A stretch of 64,000 nucleotides of DNA from Acetobacterium bakii (GTDB lineage: Bacteria; Bacillota; Clostridia; Eubacteriales; Eubacteriaceae): NCBI RefSeq assembly GCF_001263355.1, contig NZ_LGYO01000009.1:1-64000 (forward strand). Reading direction: 5' to 3'. Positions 35,264 through 45,374 of this stretch are shown one piece after another. Made by a program: the position numbers and the translations under genes. The stretch's first letter is position 1. The number at the start of each line of letters is the position of its first letter. The notes beneath the pieces are model-generated. The model was not told the origin of the DNA and did no database searches. It was given only the letters and a program-made list of their open reading frames with translations.

Positions 35264-36604
35264 ATGAAAAGTAAAAAACTTCAATCTGTCGCTGGTCGTT
35301 TATTGATTCTGATTCTGATGTTTTCCATGATTTTTTCAACCGCTGTTTTTGCTGCAGTTAGTGAAAATGATAACCAAACGTCATCACAAAACACCATTGA
35401 TACAGCAGTAACTGAAGACATTGGAATACAGTATCGGGGTCATGTCCAGAATAAAGGGAATATTCCCCTACCTGATGGCAGCTTTATTACCGGTCCGGAT
35501 GAACTGGGAACCCGGGGTGAAAGTCTGCGTTTAGAAGGAATCTGTATTGAAATCACAGGTGATGTTCCAGTCGGTGCAGGTATCAGCTACGAGGTTCATG
35601 TCCAGAATAAAGGCTGGATGGGTGCTGTTGAAAATGGTGACTATGCGGGAACCACCGGGGATAGCCTGCGGATTGAAGCCATCAAAATTAATCTGCTTGG
35701 CCTTGACGGCTACGATGTATATTATCGGGGTCATGTCCAGGACAAAGGTGATATCCCAACAATGGATGGGCAATGGGGCTGGGTAAAAAATGGAGCTGAA
35801 CTGGGAACCACTGGGGAAAGTCTGCGGCTGGAATCCATCCAAATAAAAATCGTTAAAAGCGTTAATGACACAGCACTTGGGGATTCCATCGCCTATGGCA
35901 TGAGTGCTTCCCCCGGTTCCGGCTATGTTGACCTTTTCTATAATAACTTAAAAGGCATTAGTGGCAATGAAAACCTGGCTCTGATTAATCTGGGGATACC
36001 TGGATATCAGTCCAGCAATCTTTTAAATCAACTCCAAACCGATCCAACTACCATTGCATCCCTAAGTAAAGCGAAGGTGGTTACCATCAGCATTGGCGGC
36101 AACAATCTGCTAGCACCGGTGATCGCTACCATGGCCGTGGCCTTTAACTTGGATCCCACTTCCAAAAACTTTGCCGCCGAACTGGCAACCGCCCTGGCAG
36201 AACCAGGAGCACAAGACATCATTAATGCTGCTCTGCCTCAGCTTCAGACAAACTTAGCCGCAGGAGCTACCCAGTTCACGACTGACTGGCCGCAAATTAT
36301 TGCGACTGCGAAAACCCTGGCGCCCCAGGCAGAAATATATGTAACAACGCTTTATGATCCAATTAGTCCTCAGGATCCCCTGTATGCAGTGTTCGATCCC
36401 GTCATTCAGGCGATGAATGCAGTCATCATGACCCCCAGCGCCGGTTATCAGGTGGCCGATGTGTATACTGCTTTTAAAACCTATGAGGGAACCGATCCCC
36501 TGGTGAATTTCAACTGGTATGCCGGCAGTCTGGATCCCCATCCGACTACTGCGGGACATGCTCTGATCTATCAGACGCATCTAATTGCTCAGCCGATTGA
36601 ATAG
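35264..36604 (+). CDS. secreted ChW-repeat SGNH/GDSL hydrolase
   Basis: 446 residues. A signal peptide (1-31) is followed by three ChW repeats (IQYRGHVQNKGNIP, ISYEVHVQNKGWMGAVENGD, VYYRGHVQDKGDIPTMDG), then an SGNH hydrolase domain from ~205: GDSIAYG (block I Ser), SIGGNNLLAPV (block III Asn) and DPHPTTAGH (block V Asp-His). It likely deacylates a cell-surface or environmental ester; ChW modules may bind the cell surface. AAAGGA precedes the start, with a terminator at 36693-36743. It shares its repeat module with the CAP protein at 29313. Confidence 0.9.
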   Translation: MKSKKLQSVAGRLLILILMFSMIFSTAVFAAVSENDNQTSSQNTIDTAVTEDIGIQYRGHVQNKGNIPLPDGSFITGPDELGTRGESLRLEGICIEITGDVPVGAGISYEVHVQNKGWMGAVENGDYAGTTGDSLRIEAIKINLLGLDGYDVYYRGHVQDKGDIPTMDGQWGWVKNGAELGTTGESLRLESIQIKIVKSVNDTALGDSIAYGMSASPGSGYVDLFYNNLKGISGNENLALINLGIPGYQSSNLLNQLQTDPTTIASLSKAKVVTISIGGNNLLAPVIATMAVAFNLDPTSKNFAAELATALAEPGAQDIINAALPQLQTNLAAGATQFTTDWPQIIATAKTLAPQAEIYVTTLYDPISPQDPLYAVFDPVIQAMNAVIMTPSAGYQVADVYTAFKTYEGTDPLVNFNWYAGSLDPHPTTAGHALIYQTHLIAQPIE

Positions 36605-36689
36605 GGAAAAGGGACTGATTCAACCGCATTCATTTAGAAGGATATTTCAAACGTAGATTAACTATTAACTTTCTGACTGCTTTCTGCAA

Positions 36690-36747
36690 TAAAACAAACC
36701 GCCACGATTTCAAGCTTTAGGCTTCTAGTCATGGCGGTTTGTTGTGT
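36690..36747. terminator. terminator between SGNH hydrolase and chemoreceptor genes
   Basis: AACAAACCGCCA (36693-36704) pairs with TGGCGGTTTGTT (36732-36743), with a 27-nt loop. It lies between convergent genes. Confidence 0.7.
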
Positions 36748-36799
36748 ATTAAGCTGTTAGCTTGAAGTAATTTAGTACATACAATTTAAGGCTACCTTC

Positions 36800-39700
36800 T
36801 TAGTATTTATCCATTTCCATGTCATCCAAGAGGATAAGAGGTTTTACCGGTTGAAGTGTGCTTGGTCTTTCAATGTCCAAAGGGGTCGCCGCAACGGATT
36901 GTCTCCGACTTGATTTACCGGTTGTTTTATTCTTCAGCTTAAACTCTGAGACCATATTCTTGAGTATTTCCGCCTGACCGGACAGCTCTTCGCTGGCAGC
37001 GGCACTTTCTTCGGCCGTTGCCGAATTCGTCTGGACCACCTGGGAAACCTGTTCAATCCCCTGGGTGATCTGGGCAATGCTGGTGGCCTGATCATTGGAG
37101 GCCATGGCAATGTTGCTGACCAGATCGGTCACTTTGGCCACAGAGGTTAAGATGCCAGCCAGGCTGTCGGCGGTATTATTGGCAATCTTCGTGCCCGCTT
37201 CCACCTTGTCAATGGAGCCTTCAATGAGACCGGTTGTCTGCTGGGCTGCCTCAGCACTTCGGGCTGCCAGCGAGCGGACCTCTTCGGCTACGACGGCAAA
37301 GCCTTTGCCGTGTTGACCGGCCCGGGCCGCTTCGACGGCGGCGTTCAGCGCCAGTATATTGGTTTGGAAAGCAATATCATCAATGACCTTAATAATCTTG
37401 GAAATATTATGGGAGGATGCATTGATTTCTTCCATGGCATTGACCATATCCCCCATCTGCTTGTTGCCCTCTTCGGCGGTAGCTCGAACTTCAAGGGTTC
37501 GTTCATTGGCTTCGTTGGCATTTTGAGCGTTTTTCTTGGTTTCTTCAGCCACTTCATCGATGGACGCGGACAACTGTTCAATGGCACTGGCCTGTTCGGT
37601 GGTTCCCTGAGCCAGGGCCTGGCCGCCATCGGATATCTGTCGGGATCCCGCCTCCACCTGGTTGGCCGAGTTCCCGATGTCAGTCAGAATTTCACTGAGA
37701 TGGGCGGTGATATTATTAATGGCATATTTGATATTGACAAAATCGCCCAGATATTCGGCGGTAATTTCCTGGTTGAAATCGCCGGCACTGACCTTTTCCA
37801 GAGTTTCGGAAATTTCCTGGACATATTGTTTCAGGAAGGTAATGGTTTTATTCATATCCTCTTTGATCTGACCGTTTTGGCCCAGGTAATTCCCGGTCAT
37901 GGCCGTATTGAGATTACCCTGGGCCAGTTCATTAAGCACCTGAGAAGCTTCCTGCATCGGTTCGGTTAAGGCGTCCAGGGTATTATTTAGGCCCGTGATC
38001 ACCTTGGCATAATCCCCGGGGAAGCGGGACGCATCGGCGCGGTTGTTCAGATCGCCGGCCACAGCGGCCTTGGCCATACTGTCCGATTCTTCCAGCAGCA
38101 TGATGATGTTTTCCATCAGCTTGATGAAACCGGGGATTAAGCGATCATTTTCACTGAGTTTTCCTGTGGTTTTTAACTCTTCCAGCATTTTCATATCACC
38201 ATTGGAGATATCATCGACTGCATTAACGATAAGCAATAATGAATCTTGAATGGTATTGATGGATTGCGCAATTTCACCGTAAACCCCGGAATAATCCGCG
38301 TCAATTCGTCGGGTGAAGTCATTTTTGCTCATCAGATCTAAGATTTCATTGCCTTCGGTCAAGGCACCTAAACCGTCAATACAGGAGTTGATACTATTTT
38401 TGAGATCATTGAAATCCCCATTGTATGCGGTTGTAATTCGCGGTGGAATCTGCCCGTTTCCGATGCGCTCGATGGCACTGGAAGCGACTTTCAATGGGCT
38501 TTTAAAGGCCTCACTTACTGAATCCACACCTTTGATCAGATCTTTAAAACTGCCTGAATAGTCAGCAATGTTCTCTTTGTAATCCAGACGCCCATCTAAA
38601 ATGGCTGCTTCTGTTTTTGCGATACCATTATGAATCTTTTTCATTTCATCAATAACCGCAATCAATGAATAGGAGAGTACATCCTGATCCGACAGGGGTT
38701 TAATTTCTACTCCAAAGTCGCCTTTTGACAAACGTTGAGCTGCTTCAGCCTGTTGTTTCCGGTTTTCGGTCATCTCGTTAAAGGCAATGGACAAATCTCC
38801 GATTTCATCGGTACTCCTGACTTCCACAGTCACGTCCACATCACCCAGGGCCAATTTTTCAGCCGCTTTTTTGATGTCGATAATGGGATTAACCACTGCC
38901 CTTTTGGTGCTGATATAGATGGCCAGACTGCCCACCACAGCGACTAACAGGGTGATGAGAATTAGAATGTTTCTCAGATTGGTGACATTCGCATAGACAG
39001 TGCTCTCATAGTCCCCCAATCCCAATAACCAGTTGGTTCCTTCAATCGGAACAAGCTCGGTGATTCTTTTTTCGCCCTGATAAGTATATTGAATCAGATT
39101 AGCTTTTGTCATATCTGTTTTTTGAATTTGTATTCCCAGATCAGCAAGATCGCCACCTTCTGCAGCTTCGGTAATGGCATTTCGCTGATCTAAAACCAGC
39201 TGTTTATCTACATGGGCATTGATGAAGCCGTCTTTGGTAATAATAAAGGCAAAACCGGTTTCGCCCACGCCAAGGTTATCCGTTATCCCGGTTAACGCCG
39301 TACCATCCCGTCGTCCCATAAGAATGCCGACTACCTGGCCATTGTTTTTAATGGGGGCAGCTTCCAGTACTACCGGACCATTGGTGACCTTACTGATGGA
39401 TACATCGGAGATCCCTGCTGTGCCGTTAAATGCATTGGCGTAAACCGCTCGTTCTGATAGCTGGGTCGAGTCACCGCTGATAACATAATGTGCCATAAGA
39501 TCAGGTGTTATTACTGCTATATCGAGATAGCCCAACTCTTTAGCCTTTGCTGTCAGATAGGTTTTCTGAGCCTCCCAGTTCATGGATGACACGGTATCGG
39601 TTGCGGCTACCTGGGATAACTCGCCCAATTGTTTGGCCACGGTTGACCCCACATATTTTGAACTGGCTAAAGCGGTCTCCTCCAGATAACTTTCGGTTGT

Positions 39701-39847
39701 TTCTGTCAGTGCTTTTGATGAAAACATCAATGCTACAATCCCTAAAATGAGACTTCCAAGAATAAGAATTGAACCCAATAACGATACCAGTTTAAACAGA
39801 AGCGAAACTTTTTTTCCGCTCTTTATTTTTGAAATATAATCGCCCAT
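36800..39847 (-). CDS. methyl-accepting chemotaxis protein, poly-HAMP
   Basis: A 1015-residue chemoreceptor. TM1 (about 19-41) is followed by a Cache-type extracellular sensor (~45-285), TM2 (~288-311), a first HAMP ([18 protein letters not shown]) and then a very long cytoplasmic stretch (~360-700) of repeated HAMP-like units. The signalling hairpin comes next, with tip motif [20 protein letters not shown] at about residues 815-850. It senses a small molecule outside the cell and feeds CheA. The long tandem-HAMP segment makes it about twice the usual length. GAGGACAC precedes the start. It lies next to the quaternary-amine cluster, so an amine ligand is possible but unproven. Confidence 0.9.
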   Translation of the reverse strand: MGDYISKIKSGKKVSLLFKLVSLLGSILILGSLILGIVALMFSSKALTETTESYLEETALASSKYVGSTVAKQLGELSQVAATDTVSSMNWEAQKTYLTAKAKELGYLDIAVITPDLMAHYVISGDSTQLSERAVYANAFNGTAGISDVSISKVTNGPVVLEAAPIKNNGQVVGILMGRRDGTALTGITDNLGVGETGFAFIITKDGFINAHVDKQLVLDQRNAITEAAEGGDLADLGIQIQKTDMTKANLIQYTYQGEKRITELVPIEGTNWLLGLGDYESTVYANVTNLRNILILITLLVAVVGSLAIYISTKRAVVNPIIDIKKAAEKLALGDVDVTVEVRSTDEIGDLSIAFNEMTENRKQQAEAAQRLSKGDFGVEIKPLSDQDVLSYSLIAVIDEMKKIHNGIAKTEAAILDGRLDYKENIADYSGSFKDLIKGVDSVSEAFKSPLKVASSAIERIGNGQIPPRITTAYNGDFNDLKNSINSCIDGLGALTEGNEILDLMSKNDFTRRIDADYSGVYGEIAQSINTIQDSLLLIVNAVDDISNGDMKMLEELKTTGKLSENDRLIPGFIKLMENIIMLLEESDSMAKAAVAGDLNNRADASRFPGDYAKVITGLNNTLDALTEPMQEASQVLNELAQGNLNTAMTGNYLGQNGQIKEDMNKTITFLKQYVQEISETLEKVSAGDFNQEITAEYLGDFVNIKYAINNITAHLSEILTDIGNSANQVEAGSRQISDGGQALAQGTTEQASAIEQLSASIDEVAEETKKNAQNANEANERTLEVRATAEEGNKQMGDMVNAMEEINASSHNISKIIKVIDDIAFQTNILALNAAVEAARAGQHGKGFAVVAEEVRSLAARSAEAAQQTTGLIEGSIDKVEAGTKIANNTADSLAGILTSVAKVTDLVSNIAMASNDQATSIAQITQGIEQVSQVVQTNSATAEESAAASEELSGQAEILKNMVSEFKLKNKTTGKSSRRQSVAATPLDIERPSTLQPVKPLILLDDMEMDKY

Positions 39848-40100
39848 CTTTTTTGTGTCCTCAGACTTCCTATGAATTTTGTGTCGGTTGATTAAATGCT
39901 TTTGCCTATACCACTGACGCCTTCTTTCCTTTGCTTTGTCATGTTATTAAGCCAGCAAGTTTTAGCTAAGCTTTAGTATATAATTGTCGATGAAAACGAT
40001 GTTCATATAAGATTATCGACAGATTTATTACTACATTAAGGGTAAATTTATGCTTTTAAGAGTAACCTCGTAACTATTTCATGTAATCAAGGCTATTCGC

Positions 40101-40155
40101 AAAAAAAAAGTGTAAACGTTAAGCCAGGGCTGACTAAACATTTACACTTTTTTAA
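40101..40155 (-). terminator. terminator of the sigma-54 activator gene
   Basis: AAAAAGTGTAAA (40105-40116) pairs with TTTACACTTTTT (40141-40152); T-run on the minus strand. The rest of 39848-40245 shows only a weak GAGCCC...GGGCTC pairing. Confidence 0.7.
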
Positions 40156-40245
40156 TATAAAATACAACAAGAGCCCTAATCGCTCCCTTCTACGCGATAA
40201 AAGATAAGTGAATGGGCTCCAGACAACCTAGTAATAGCTTTGAAT

Positions 40246-41616
40246 TCAGATGCAATATTTATTAATCAGAAGGTTAGCGGTGGATTGACTCACACCCATT
40301 TCTTTGGCAATGATCCGGCTGGATTTGTATTTGGAATAGAGTTTGATGACGGTACGCTTTTTAAATGCTTCAACATTAAAAGATTCCTCATAAGCTTCTT
40401 CAATATCTTCTTCCTGGTCTAAATACCGCAGAAAAAGACTTTCATTGACAATGATGCTGTCGGATAAGATGCACATTCTTTCAACGGCATTTTTCAACTG
40501 GCGCACATTTCCCGGCCAGTCGTAGTTAATAATATAAGAAATAATTGTTTTGCTGAATATTTTTTTCGTATTGTAACGTTTGTTGAAATCATTTAAAAAA
40601 TAGGTTATAAAGAAAAGGATGTCATCTTTCCTCTGGCGCAGTGATGGTAGAATAACTTTTACAGTATTAAGGCGCCAGTATAGATCACTGCGGAATTTCT
40701 TTTCTTTTATGGCATGGATCAGGTTTTGGTTGGTAGCTGCAATAATGCGGATATTAACATGTTCCGGTTTGTTGCTGCCCACTGGAAAAAAGCGCTTGTT
40801 TTCAAGTACATCTAAAATTTTCACTTGCATTTTAGGTGATAAATCCCCTATTTCATCCAGGAAAATGGTTCCGCCGTCAGCACTTTTCAATAAGCCGATT
40901 TTCCCCTTTGCGTTTGCTCCGGTAAAGGCCCCGGGCATGTAACCAAAAAGTTCGCTTTCAAACAAACCGTCAGGGATCGTCGCGCAATTAATGGCCACAA
41001 AAGAATTATGGCTTCTGCGGCTCTGATTATGGACCGTTTGGGCGATATAACTTTTTCCGGTGCCGCTTTCACCTAAAATCAGCAGATTACAGTCAGTTTT
41101 TGCGGCTTTTTCCAAATCACTCATGCATTGCTTGAATAATTTGTTCTTTCCGATTACGCGATCTGAAAAGCCCAGATCAATGGATTCAATGGGATTTCGG
41201 ACATCGCGATAGCTTAGGTCGACGGCCCCAATATTATCCAATGATGTTGAAATCATAAATTCAAATTCATTTTGGTCATTATAAACCGGTACATTGATAC
41301 ATATAATGCTGCGATTGGTTTTGTAATAAATGTTTTCAGTTACAATTGCGCGATGGGATACCTTGGTAAGATCAAAACTGTAAGGGTCCCATAGGCCTTC
41401 TTTTATTTGTTTACTGTCCTTTTGAACGATGTCCTCGGGATTTATGCCATACAGTCTTGTAACTGCAGGATTCGCATAGACAATTTTACCTTCTTTATCC
41501 AAAACATAGATTTCAGTAAAAGAATTTTCAAGAATGGCTAGCAGGGTTTCGCGGGGGATTGAATTTAAATAGTCAATATACCAGGGTGTATGTAATATTT
41601 TGGAAAGATCTATCAT
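40246..41616 (-). CDS. PAS-containing sigma-54 activator
   Basis: About 456 residues from ATG 41616 (AAGAAGAG upstream; the longer open frame has no good start). An N-terminal PAS domain (~25-130: YVLDKEGKIVYANPAVTRLYG) is followed by a sigma-54 AAA+ domain with Walker A GESGTGKS, the sigma-54 contact loop GAFTGA, Walker B GGTIFLDEIGD and WPGNVRQL. It ends in a FIS-like helix-turn-helix (SSRIIAKEMGVSQSTANLLI). It sits beside the divergent MttB-homologue and BCCT genes, whose intergenic region carries two sigma-54 promoters, so it is their likely activator. The PAS domain may sense the amine or a redox cue. Confidence 0.9.
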   Translation of the reverse strand: MIDLSKILHTPWYIDYLNSIPRETLLAILENSFTEIYVLDKEGKIVYANPAVTRLYGINPEDIVQKDSKQIKEGLWDPYSFDLTKVSHRAIVTENIYYKTNRSIICINVPVYNDQNEFEFMISTSLDNIGAVDLSYRDVRNPIESIDLGFSDRVIGKNKLFKQCMSDLEKAAKTDCNLLILGESGTGKSYIAQTVHNQSRRSHNSFVAINCATIPDGLFESELFGYMPGAFTGANAKGKIGLLKSADGGTIFLDEIGDLSPKMQVKILDVLENKRFFPVGSNKPEHVNIRIIAATNQNLIHAIKEKKFRSDLYWRLNTVKVILPSLRQRKDDILFFITYFLNDFNKRYNTKKIFSKTIISYIINYDWPGNVRQLKNAVERMCILSDSIIVNESLFLRYLDQEEDIEEAYEESFNVEAFKKRTVIKLYSKYKSSRIIAKEMGVSQSTANLLINKYCI

Positions 41617-41806
41617 AAGTGTTTTCTCTTCTTCTTTTTTATTTTTGGCTGACTCTATCAAAAATAGAACCGCAGAACCATAAAATAGACAAGGGGTTTC
41701 TGGGTACGCCTTATGAATGTTGCTTCTTTCAGAAATTGAATGACGTATTAATTTATTATAACATTTTTTTCTTTTTTTACAAATAAGCCGGCAATTTAAA
41801 CAATAA

Positions 41807-41840
41807 AAAATCCACAGGCTCAAACAGCCTGTGGATCGAA
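41807..41840 (-). terminator. terminator of the MttB-homologue gene
   Basis: ATCCACAGGCT (41810-41820) and AGCCTGTGGAT (41826-41836) form a perfect stem with a 5-nt loop. On the minus strand TTTTTATTG follows. Confidence 0.85.
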
Positions 41841-41860
41841 GGTTTTTAGAGAAAAACAGT

Positions 41861-43276
41861 TTATTTAAATCTTAATTCTGCTGGCAAAAGATCTTCAATC
41901 ATTTTCTTTTGAGCATTATCAAGCTCTAAGGGAACATAATCTTCAATTCTTTTTTTCCAGGCGTGGGTTGCTTGTTCGCGAACACTGATGGCATTATCTT
42001 CTTTTTCCCAGTTTAAATAAGATTTGCGATTGGCAAGGTCAGGAAAAATAAAATCATTGCGGTAGGTTTTGGCGGTTCTTGCAATATAATTTCCAGAATG
42101 TTCAATGGTTTCCATTTTTTTCATATAGAGGTTTTCCTCTTTGAAATCAACACTTCTCAAAAATCGTCCGGCTAACTTATAGGTATCTTCATCAAGCATG
42201 AATTTTTCATATCCTAAAGTGTTAAAAGAATCCATAATCCCGGCAAGCATATAGGTCATTTCTGGTTCGCACATTAAAGCTGAGAGACCAACCATGGTCG
42301 ATTCACGGCCAGACTGGTAATCATCCTCTTTGGCATCCGAGAGGCAGCCGTGGGATCTTTTTGGTAAACCATAGAAATTGGCAAGTTCATTTTCAACAAA
42401 CCATTCCACGCTGGTTTCAGCACCGCCGCAGACACAGACACTGAAACGCAGATCTGTTTCCAGGGCACAAAACTGATAAATCACTGGGGTTCCCGGATTA
42501 ACAAGCTGTGTGGCAACAATGCCAGCAAGCCGCTCGGTATTGTTTTGAATAATTGCACCGGCTAAAGAAGGCGGCGCAGTCATTCCGGCAAGACCTACAC
42601 CTGCGATACAGCAGCATTGTCCGTTCTTGGCATATTCGACCAGCGTTTCGCACATCAGCCGATCCCAGGCAAAAGGCGGAGCACTGGTAATCAGGGTTGA
42701 CATAATCACCTGGTCATGAATATCATTAAATTCCTGGGCCAGTTTGATGGTTCGGCGACAGGTTTCGGTGCTGCCGTTTAACCCGGCCAGCGGTTTATCG
42801 CTGTAAACCATGGGCGCCAGGGTCATGAAATCGGTCTTATAAGCAGAGGGAACATCATGTGGGTGAAGTAACTCACAATCAATGATGTCAATCACATCGC
42901 TGGTATGAAAAAGTTTAACGAAATTTATAAAATCAGCAGCAACCGCAGGGCGGTGGACACCTTCCTGAAGGACATTGATCGGTCCCAGGGATGACTGACC
43001 AATTGTTTTTTTCTGGATGGTACCAATCTGGAGTTTTTTGCCCCGTGAAACATAGTCAAAATTCCGTGGGCATGATGCCAGAGCTTCATTGACCACTTCT
43101 TCCGTTATATAAACAATTTCTCCATCAACTTTTAATCCTTTTGCTTTAAACAGATCCAGCAATTCATTCGAACTGAAACGAATTCCCTTGGTCTTTAATA
43201 AGTGCAGAGATTTTTCATGAATTAATTCAACAGACTCTTTTGTAACAAAGTTCCTCGTGTAATGTTTTTTATACAT
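41861..43276 (-). CDS. MttB-family (non-pyrrolysine) quaternary amine methyltransferase
   Basis: 471 residues from ATG 43276 (CAGGAGGTATGCT just upstream; an in-frame extension to 43396 crosses the sigma-54 promoter and is not translated). It belongs to the trimethylamine methyltransferase superfamily but has no in-frame amber codon. It therefore falls with the non-pyrrolysine enzymes such as glycine betaine, proline betaine or carnitine:corrinoid methyltransferases. Visible: TIGQSSLGPINVLQEGVHRP, ITSAPPFAWDRLMCETLVEYAK, ETSVEWFVENELANFYGLPK. It would transfer a methyl group from a quaternary amine to a corrinoid protein. No cognate corrinoid protein is adjacent. Divergent from a BCCT carrier and adjacent to a sigma-54 activator. 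Confidence 0.88.
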   Translation of the reverse strand: MYKKHYTRNFVTKESVELIHEKSLHLLKTKGIRFSSNELLDLFKAKGLKVDGEIVYITEEVVNEALASCPRNFDYVSRGKKLQIGTIQKKTIGQSSLGPINVLQEGVHRPAVAADFINFVKLFHTSDVIDIIDCELLHPHDVPSAYKTDFMTLAPMVYSDKPLAGLNGSTETCRRTIKLAQEFNDIHDQVIMSTLITSAPPFAWDRLMCETLVEYAKNGQCCCIAGVGLAGMTAPPSLAGAIIQNNTERLAGIVATQLVNPGTPVIYQFCALETDLRFSVCVCGGAETSVEWFVENELANFYGLPKRSHGCLSDAKEDDYQSGRESTMVGLSALMCEPEMTYMLAGIMDSFNTLGYEKFMLDEDTYKLAGRFLRSVDFKEENLYMKKMETIEHSGNYIARTAKTYRNDFIFPDLANRKSYLNWEKEDNAISVREQATHAWKKRIEDYVPLELDNAQKKMIEDLLPAELRFK

Positions 43277-43311
43277 AGCATACCTCCTGAGTATTTCTAA
43301 TAGATATACTA

Positions 43312-43328
43312 CGCAACATTCATGCCAA
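43312..43328 (-). promoter_or_regulatory. sigma-54 promoter of the MttB-homologue gene
   Basis: On the minus strand, TTGGCATGAATGTTGCG matches the -24/-12 consensus (TGGCAYG-N4-TTGC), with GG and GC spaced correctly. It lies ~36 bp before the start codon, with GGAGGT in between. Confidence 0.88.
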
Positions 43329-43407
43329 CAGTTATGATTTTTAGATTTTGGCAGTGTTAAGTGCTTATAAAACATTGGACCAGCTTTTTTTTGCAAAAAA
43401 AATGAAC

Positions 43408-43435
43408 GAATTTAACGCGTCCGAGTGAATTTAAC
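43408..43435. promoter_or_regulatory. candidate enhancer (direct repeats) for the sigma-54 activator
   Basis: GAATTTAAC occurs at 43408-43416 and again at 43427-43435, 19 bp apart. They sit midway between the two divergent sigma-54 promoters, where an enhancer-binding protein is expected to act. Confidence 0.4.
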
Positions 43436-43500
43436 TCTGGAAACAATTGCAATCCCAAGTCGAAAAGCCTTTAAAGGTATATAGAGAGCCATTTTATTGT

Positions 43501-43517
43501 TTGGCATGTTTATTGCT
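43501..43517 (+). promoter_or_regulatory. sigma-54 promoter of the first BCCT gene
   Basis: TTGGCATGTTTATTGCT has TGGCATG, four bases, TTGCT, an excellent -24/-12 element. Transcription would begin near 43528, so in-frame start codons upstream of that cannot be used. Confidence 0.9.
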
Positions 43518-43561
43518 ATTATATAGATTTAGAAAATATTTTGGAGGGAGAAGATATATTA

Positions 43562-43588
43562 ATGGAAATATATCTAAAGAAGAAATGA
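43562..43588 (+). CDS. eight-codon leader ORF overlapping the BCCT start
   Basis: The best ribosome-binding site in the leader (GGAGGGAG, 43543-43550) is followed by an ATG at 43562 that reads MEIYLKKK and stops at TGA 43586-43588. That stop overlaps the ATG of the transporter at 43585 (ATGA). It could couple translation of the carrier to a short lysine-rich peptide. Alternatively a rare ATT at 43558 starts the carrier itself. Confidence 0.45.
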   Translation: MEIYLKKK

Positions 43589-45165
43589 AAAAAGAAGTAA
43601 AGAAAACAGAGAAGGTCTCGATTTTTTCAATGGTCAATGGGTGGACCTTTTTTCCACCGCTGATTTTCACCGTTATTTTGAGTGCTGTTGTGATGACGAA
43701 TCCCGAGAGCTTCGGAAATATTTTAGAAACAGCATTTAGCTATGTTACGGATAGCTTTGCCTGGATGTTTAGCTGGTATTTTATAGTACTAACGATTGTT
43801 GTACTGGTTTTGGCCTTTGGACCACTTGGGAATAAACGTTTTGGCAATGAAAAGCCTGAATATTCGACGCTTTCCTGGCTGGGTATGATGTTTACCGGAG
43901 CAGCCGGTCTTGGCGTATTAACCTGGACCAGTGTTGAATGGTTCTATACCTATCAGACACCTATGTGGGGCGTTGAAACTGCTACCCCGGAAGCCTTTCA
44001 GCAGGCTGCGATGATGCCGCTGTTCCATTGGGGACCGGTTTTTTATATGGGATATGCCCTTATAGCAGTCCTTTTTGCTTATCAGTTCTATTGTAAAAAA
44101 ATAAATGACTCTCTGCCCAGCACCGCATGTGCCTCTTTGATAGGGAGTAAACATGCCAAAGGCGGTTTTGGAAAAATAATTGATATTATATTTGTTGTTT
44201 CCATGCTGTCTTCGGTTGTTACCTGTGTTGGGGTTAATATTCCGACCCTGGTGGGGATTATTGCTAATATTACAGGTAGCGAACCACCCTTTATCGTATC
44301 CGTGGTGTTAATTCTGATTTGGACTTTGATTATGGCGGTTCTTTTGTTTGCCGGACTCAAAAAAGGTCTGGGTTTGCTCAGTAATATTCGTGTCTATATG
44401 GGATTTGGTATTTTAGTTTTCGTATTGCTTTTTGGACCGACATTCTTTATGCTGAATTCATTTACCGATGGTTTGGGAATGGTTATGAATAATACCCTGC
44501 ATCTGATCTCTAATACAGATCCCTATGCAAAATCGTTAATACCCCAGGGCTGGACAGTTTTCTATTTTGCCTGGTTTATTACGATGTCGATTCAAAATGG
44601 TGCTTTTTACGGACGAATTTCACGGGGACGTACGGTTCGTGAACTTATTTTAGGTCTGATCGGCTCAACCGTTATTGGAACATATATGTTTTTCGCGGTA
44701 TTCCAAGGATTTTCAATCCATACCTTTATCAACGAGGGATTGGATCTGAGTTCTATTTTGGCTGCCGGTGGACAGGGCGCGGCCATTGCTGCGATCTGGA
44801 AGTTTCTACCCTTAGCTGCGATTTTAATGCCGGTGCTGTTCCTTTTTGCCAATATCTGCATGCAGACATTATTAAACGCCAATGCCTACAGCATGGCCAT
44901 GGCAACCACTAAAGTTTTAAAAGTCGGCCAGGAACCACCAATTTGGATTCGGATTTTCTGGTCAATCTGTATCGGTGTTATCAGTATCGCACTACTCATG
45001 ATTGGCGGGATCAGACCCTTCCAGACCATTACGGTTATTTGCGGATTACCCGCGCTGCTGATTATTGGGTTGATGACGGTGTCCTTTTTCCAGGATATAA
45101 AAAAGAATGGCTGGCAGAATTCATCGGACAGTACCAAAGAAATAGAACAAGATCAAATAGTATAA
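43585..45165 (+). CDS. BCCT-family betaine/carnitine/choline transporter (first)
   Basis: About 526 residues from ATG 43585; the longer frame to 43447 includes the sigma-54 promoter and is excluded. A 12-helix BCCT carrier: NPESFGNILETAFSYVTDSF, RFGNEKPEYSTLSWLGMMF, WTSVEWFYTYQTPMWGVE (aromatic substrate-box region) and YFAWFITMSIQNGAFYGRIS RGRT. Imports a quaternary ammonium compound by Na+ or H+ symport, or by antiport. Sigma-54-dependent and divergent from the MttB homologue, so it most likely supplies that enzyme's substrate. Overlaps a tiny leader ORF at its start codon. Confidence 0.9.
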   Translation: MKKEVKKTEKVSIFSMVNGWTFFPPLIFTVILSAVVMTNPESFGNILETAFSYVTDSFAWMFSWYFIVLTIVVLVLAFGPLGNKRFGNEKPEYSTLSWLGMMFTGAAGLGVLTWTSVEWFYTYQTPMWGVETATPEAFQQAAMMPLFHWGPVFYMGYALIAVLFAYQFYCKKINDSLPSTACASLIGSKHAKGGFGKIIDIIFVVSMLSSVVTCVGVNIPTLVGIIANITGSEPPFIVSVVLILIWTLIMAVLLFAGLKKGLGLLSNIRVYMGFGILVFVLLFGPTFFMLNSFTDGLGMVMNNTLHLISNTDPYAKSLIPQGWTVFYFAWFITMSIQNGAFYGRISRGRTVRELILGLIGSTVIGTYMFFAVFQGFSIHTFINEGLDLSSILAAGGQGAAIAAIWKFLPLAAILMPVLFLFANICMQTLLNANAYSMAMATTKVLKVGQEPPIWIRIFWSICIGVISIALLMIGGIRPFQTITVICGLPALLIIGLMTVSFFQDIKKNGWQNSSDSTKEIEQDQIV

Positions 45166-45374
45166 CACCCGCATCAAATAATTAAAAGCGCTACAAATTG
45201 GCAGAGAAAATTAAGATAAGGAAACGATATCCAAGGATCGCATCATTAACATAAGAATATGCAATAACATGTGTATGAGAAGACCCATTGATATGTTATA
45301 CTGAAAAGCGTCGACATCAAGCATAATCGCGGTTTAAAAATTGAAGCATCCTGGTATTGTGAGAAAGAATTGAT

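Noticed and set aside
37310-37969. A 219-codon plus-strand frame within the chemoreceptor gene
   Set aside because: Antisense to highly conserved signalling and HAMP sequence; composition is Gly/Phe-rich as expected for a mirror frame.
43447-43584. N-terminal extension of the BCCT carrier
   Set aside because: The extension spans the sigma-54 promoter and predicted transcription start, so it cannot be translated from that promoter.
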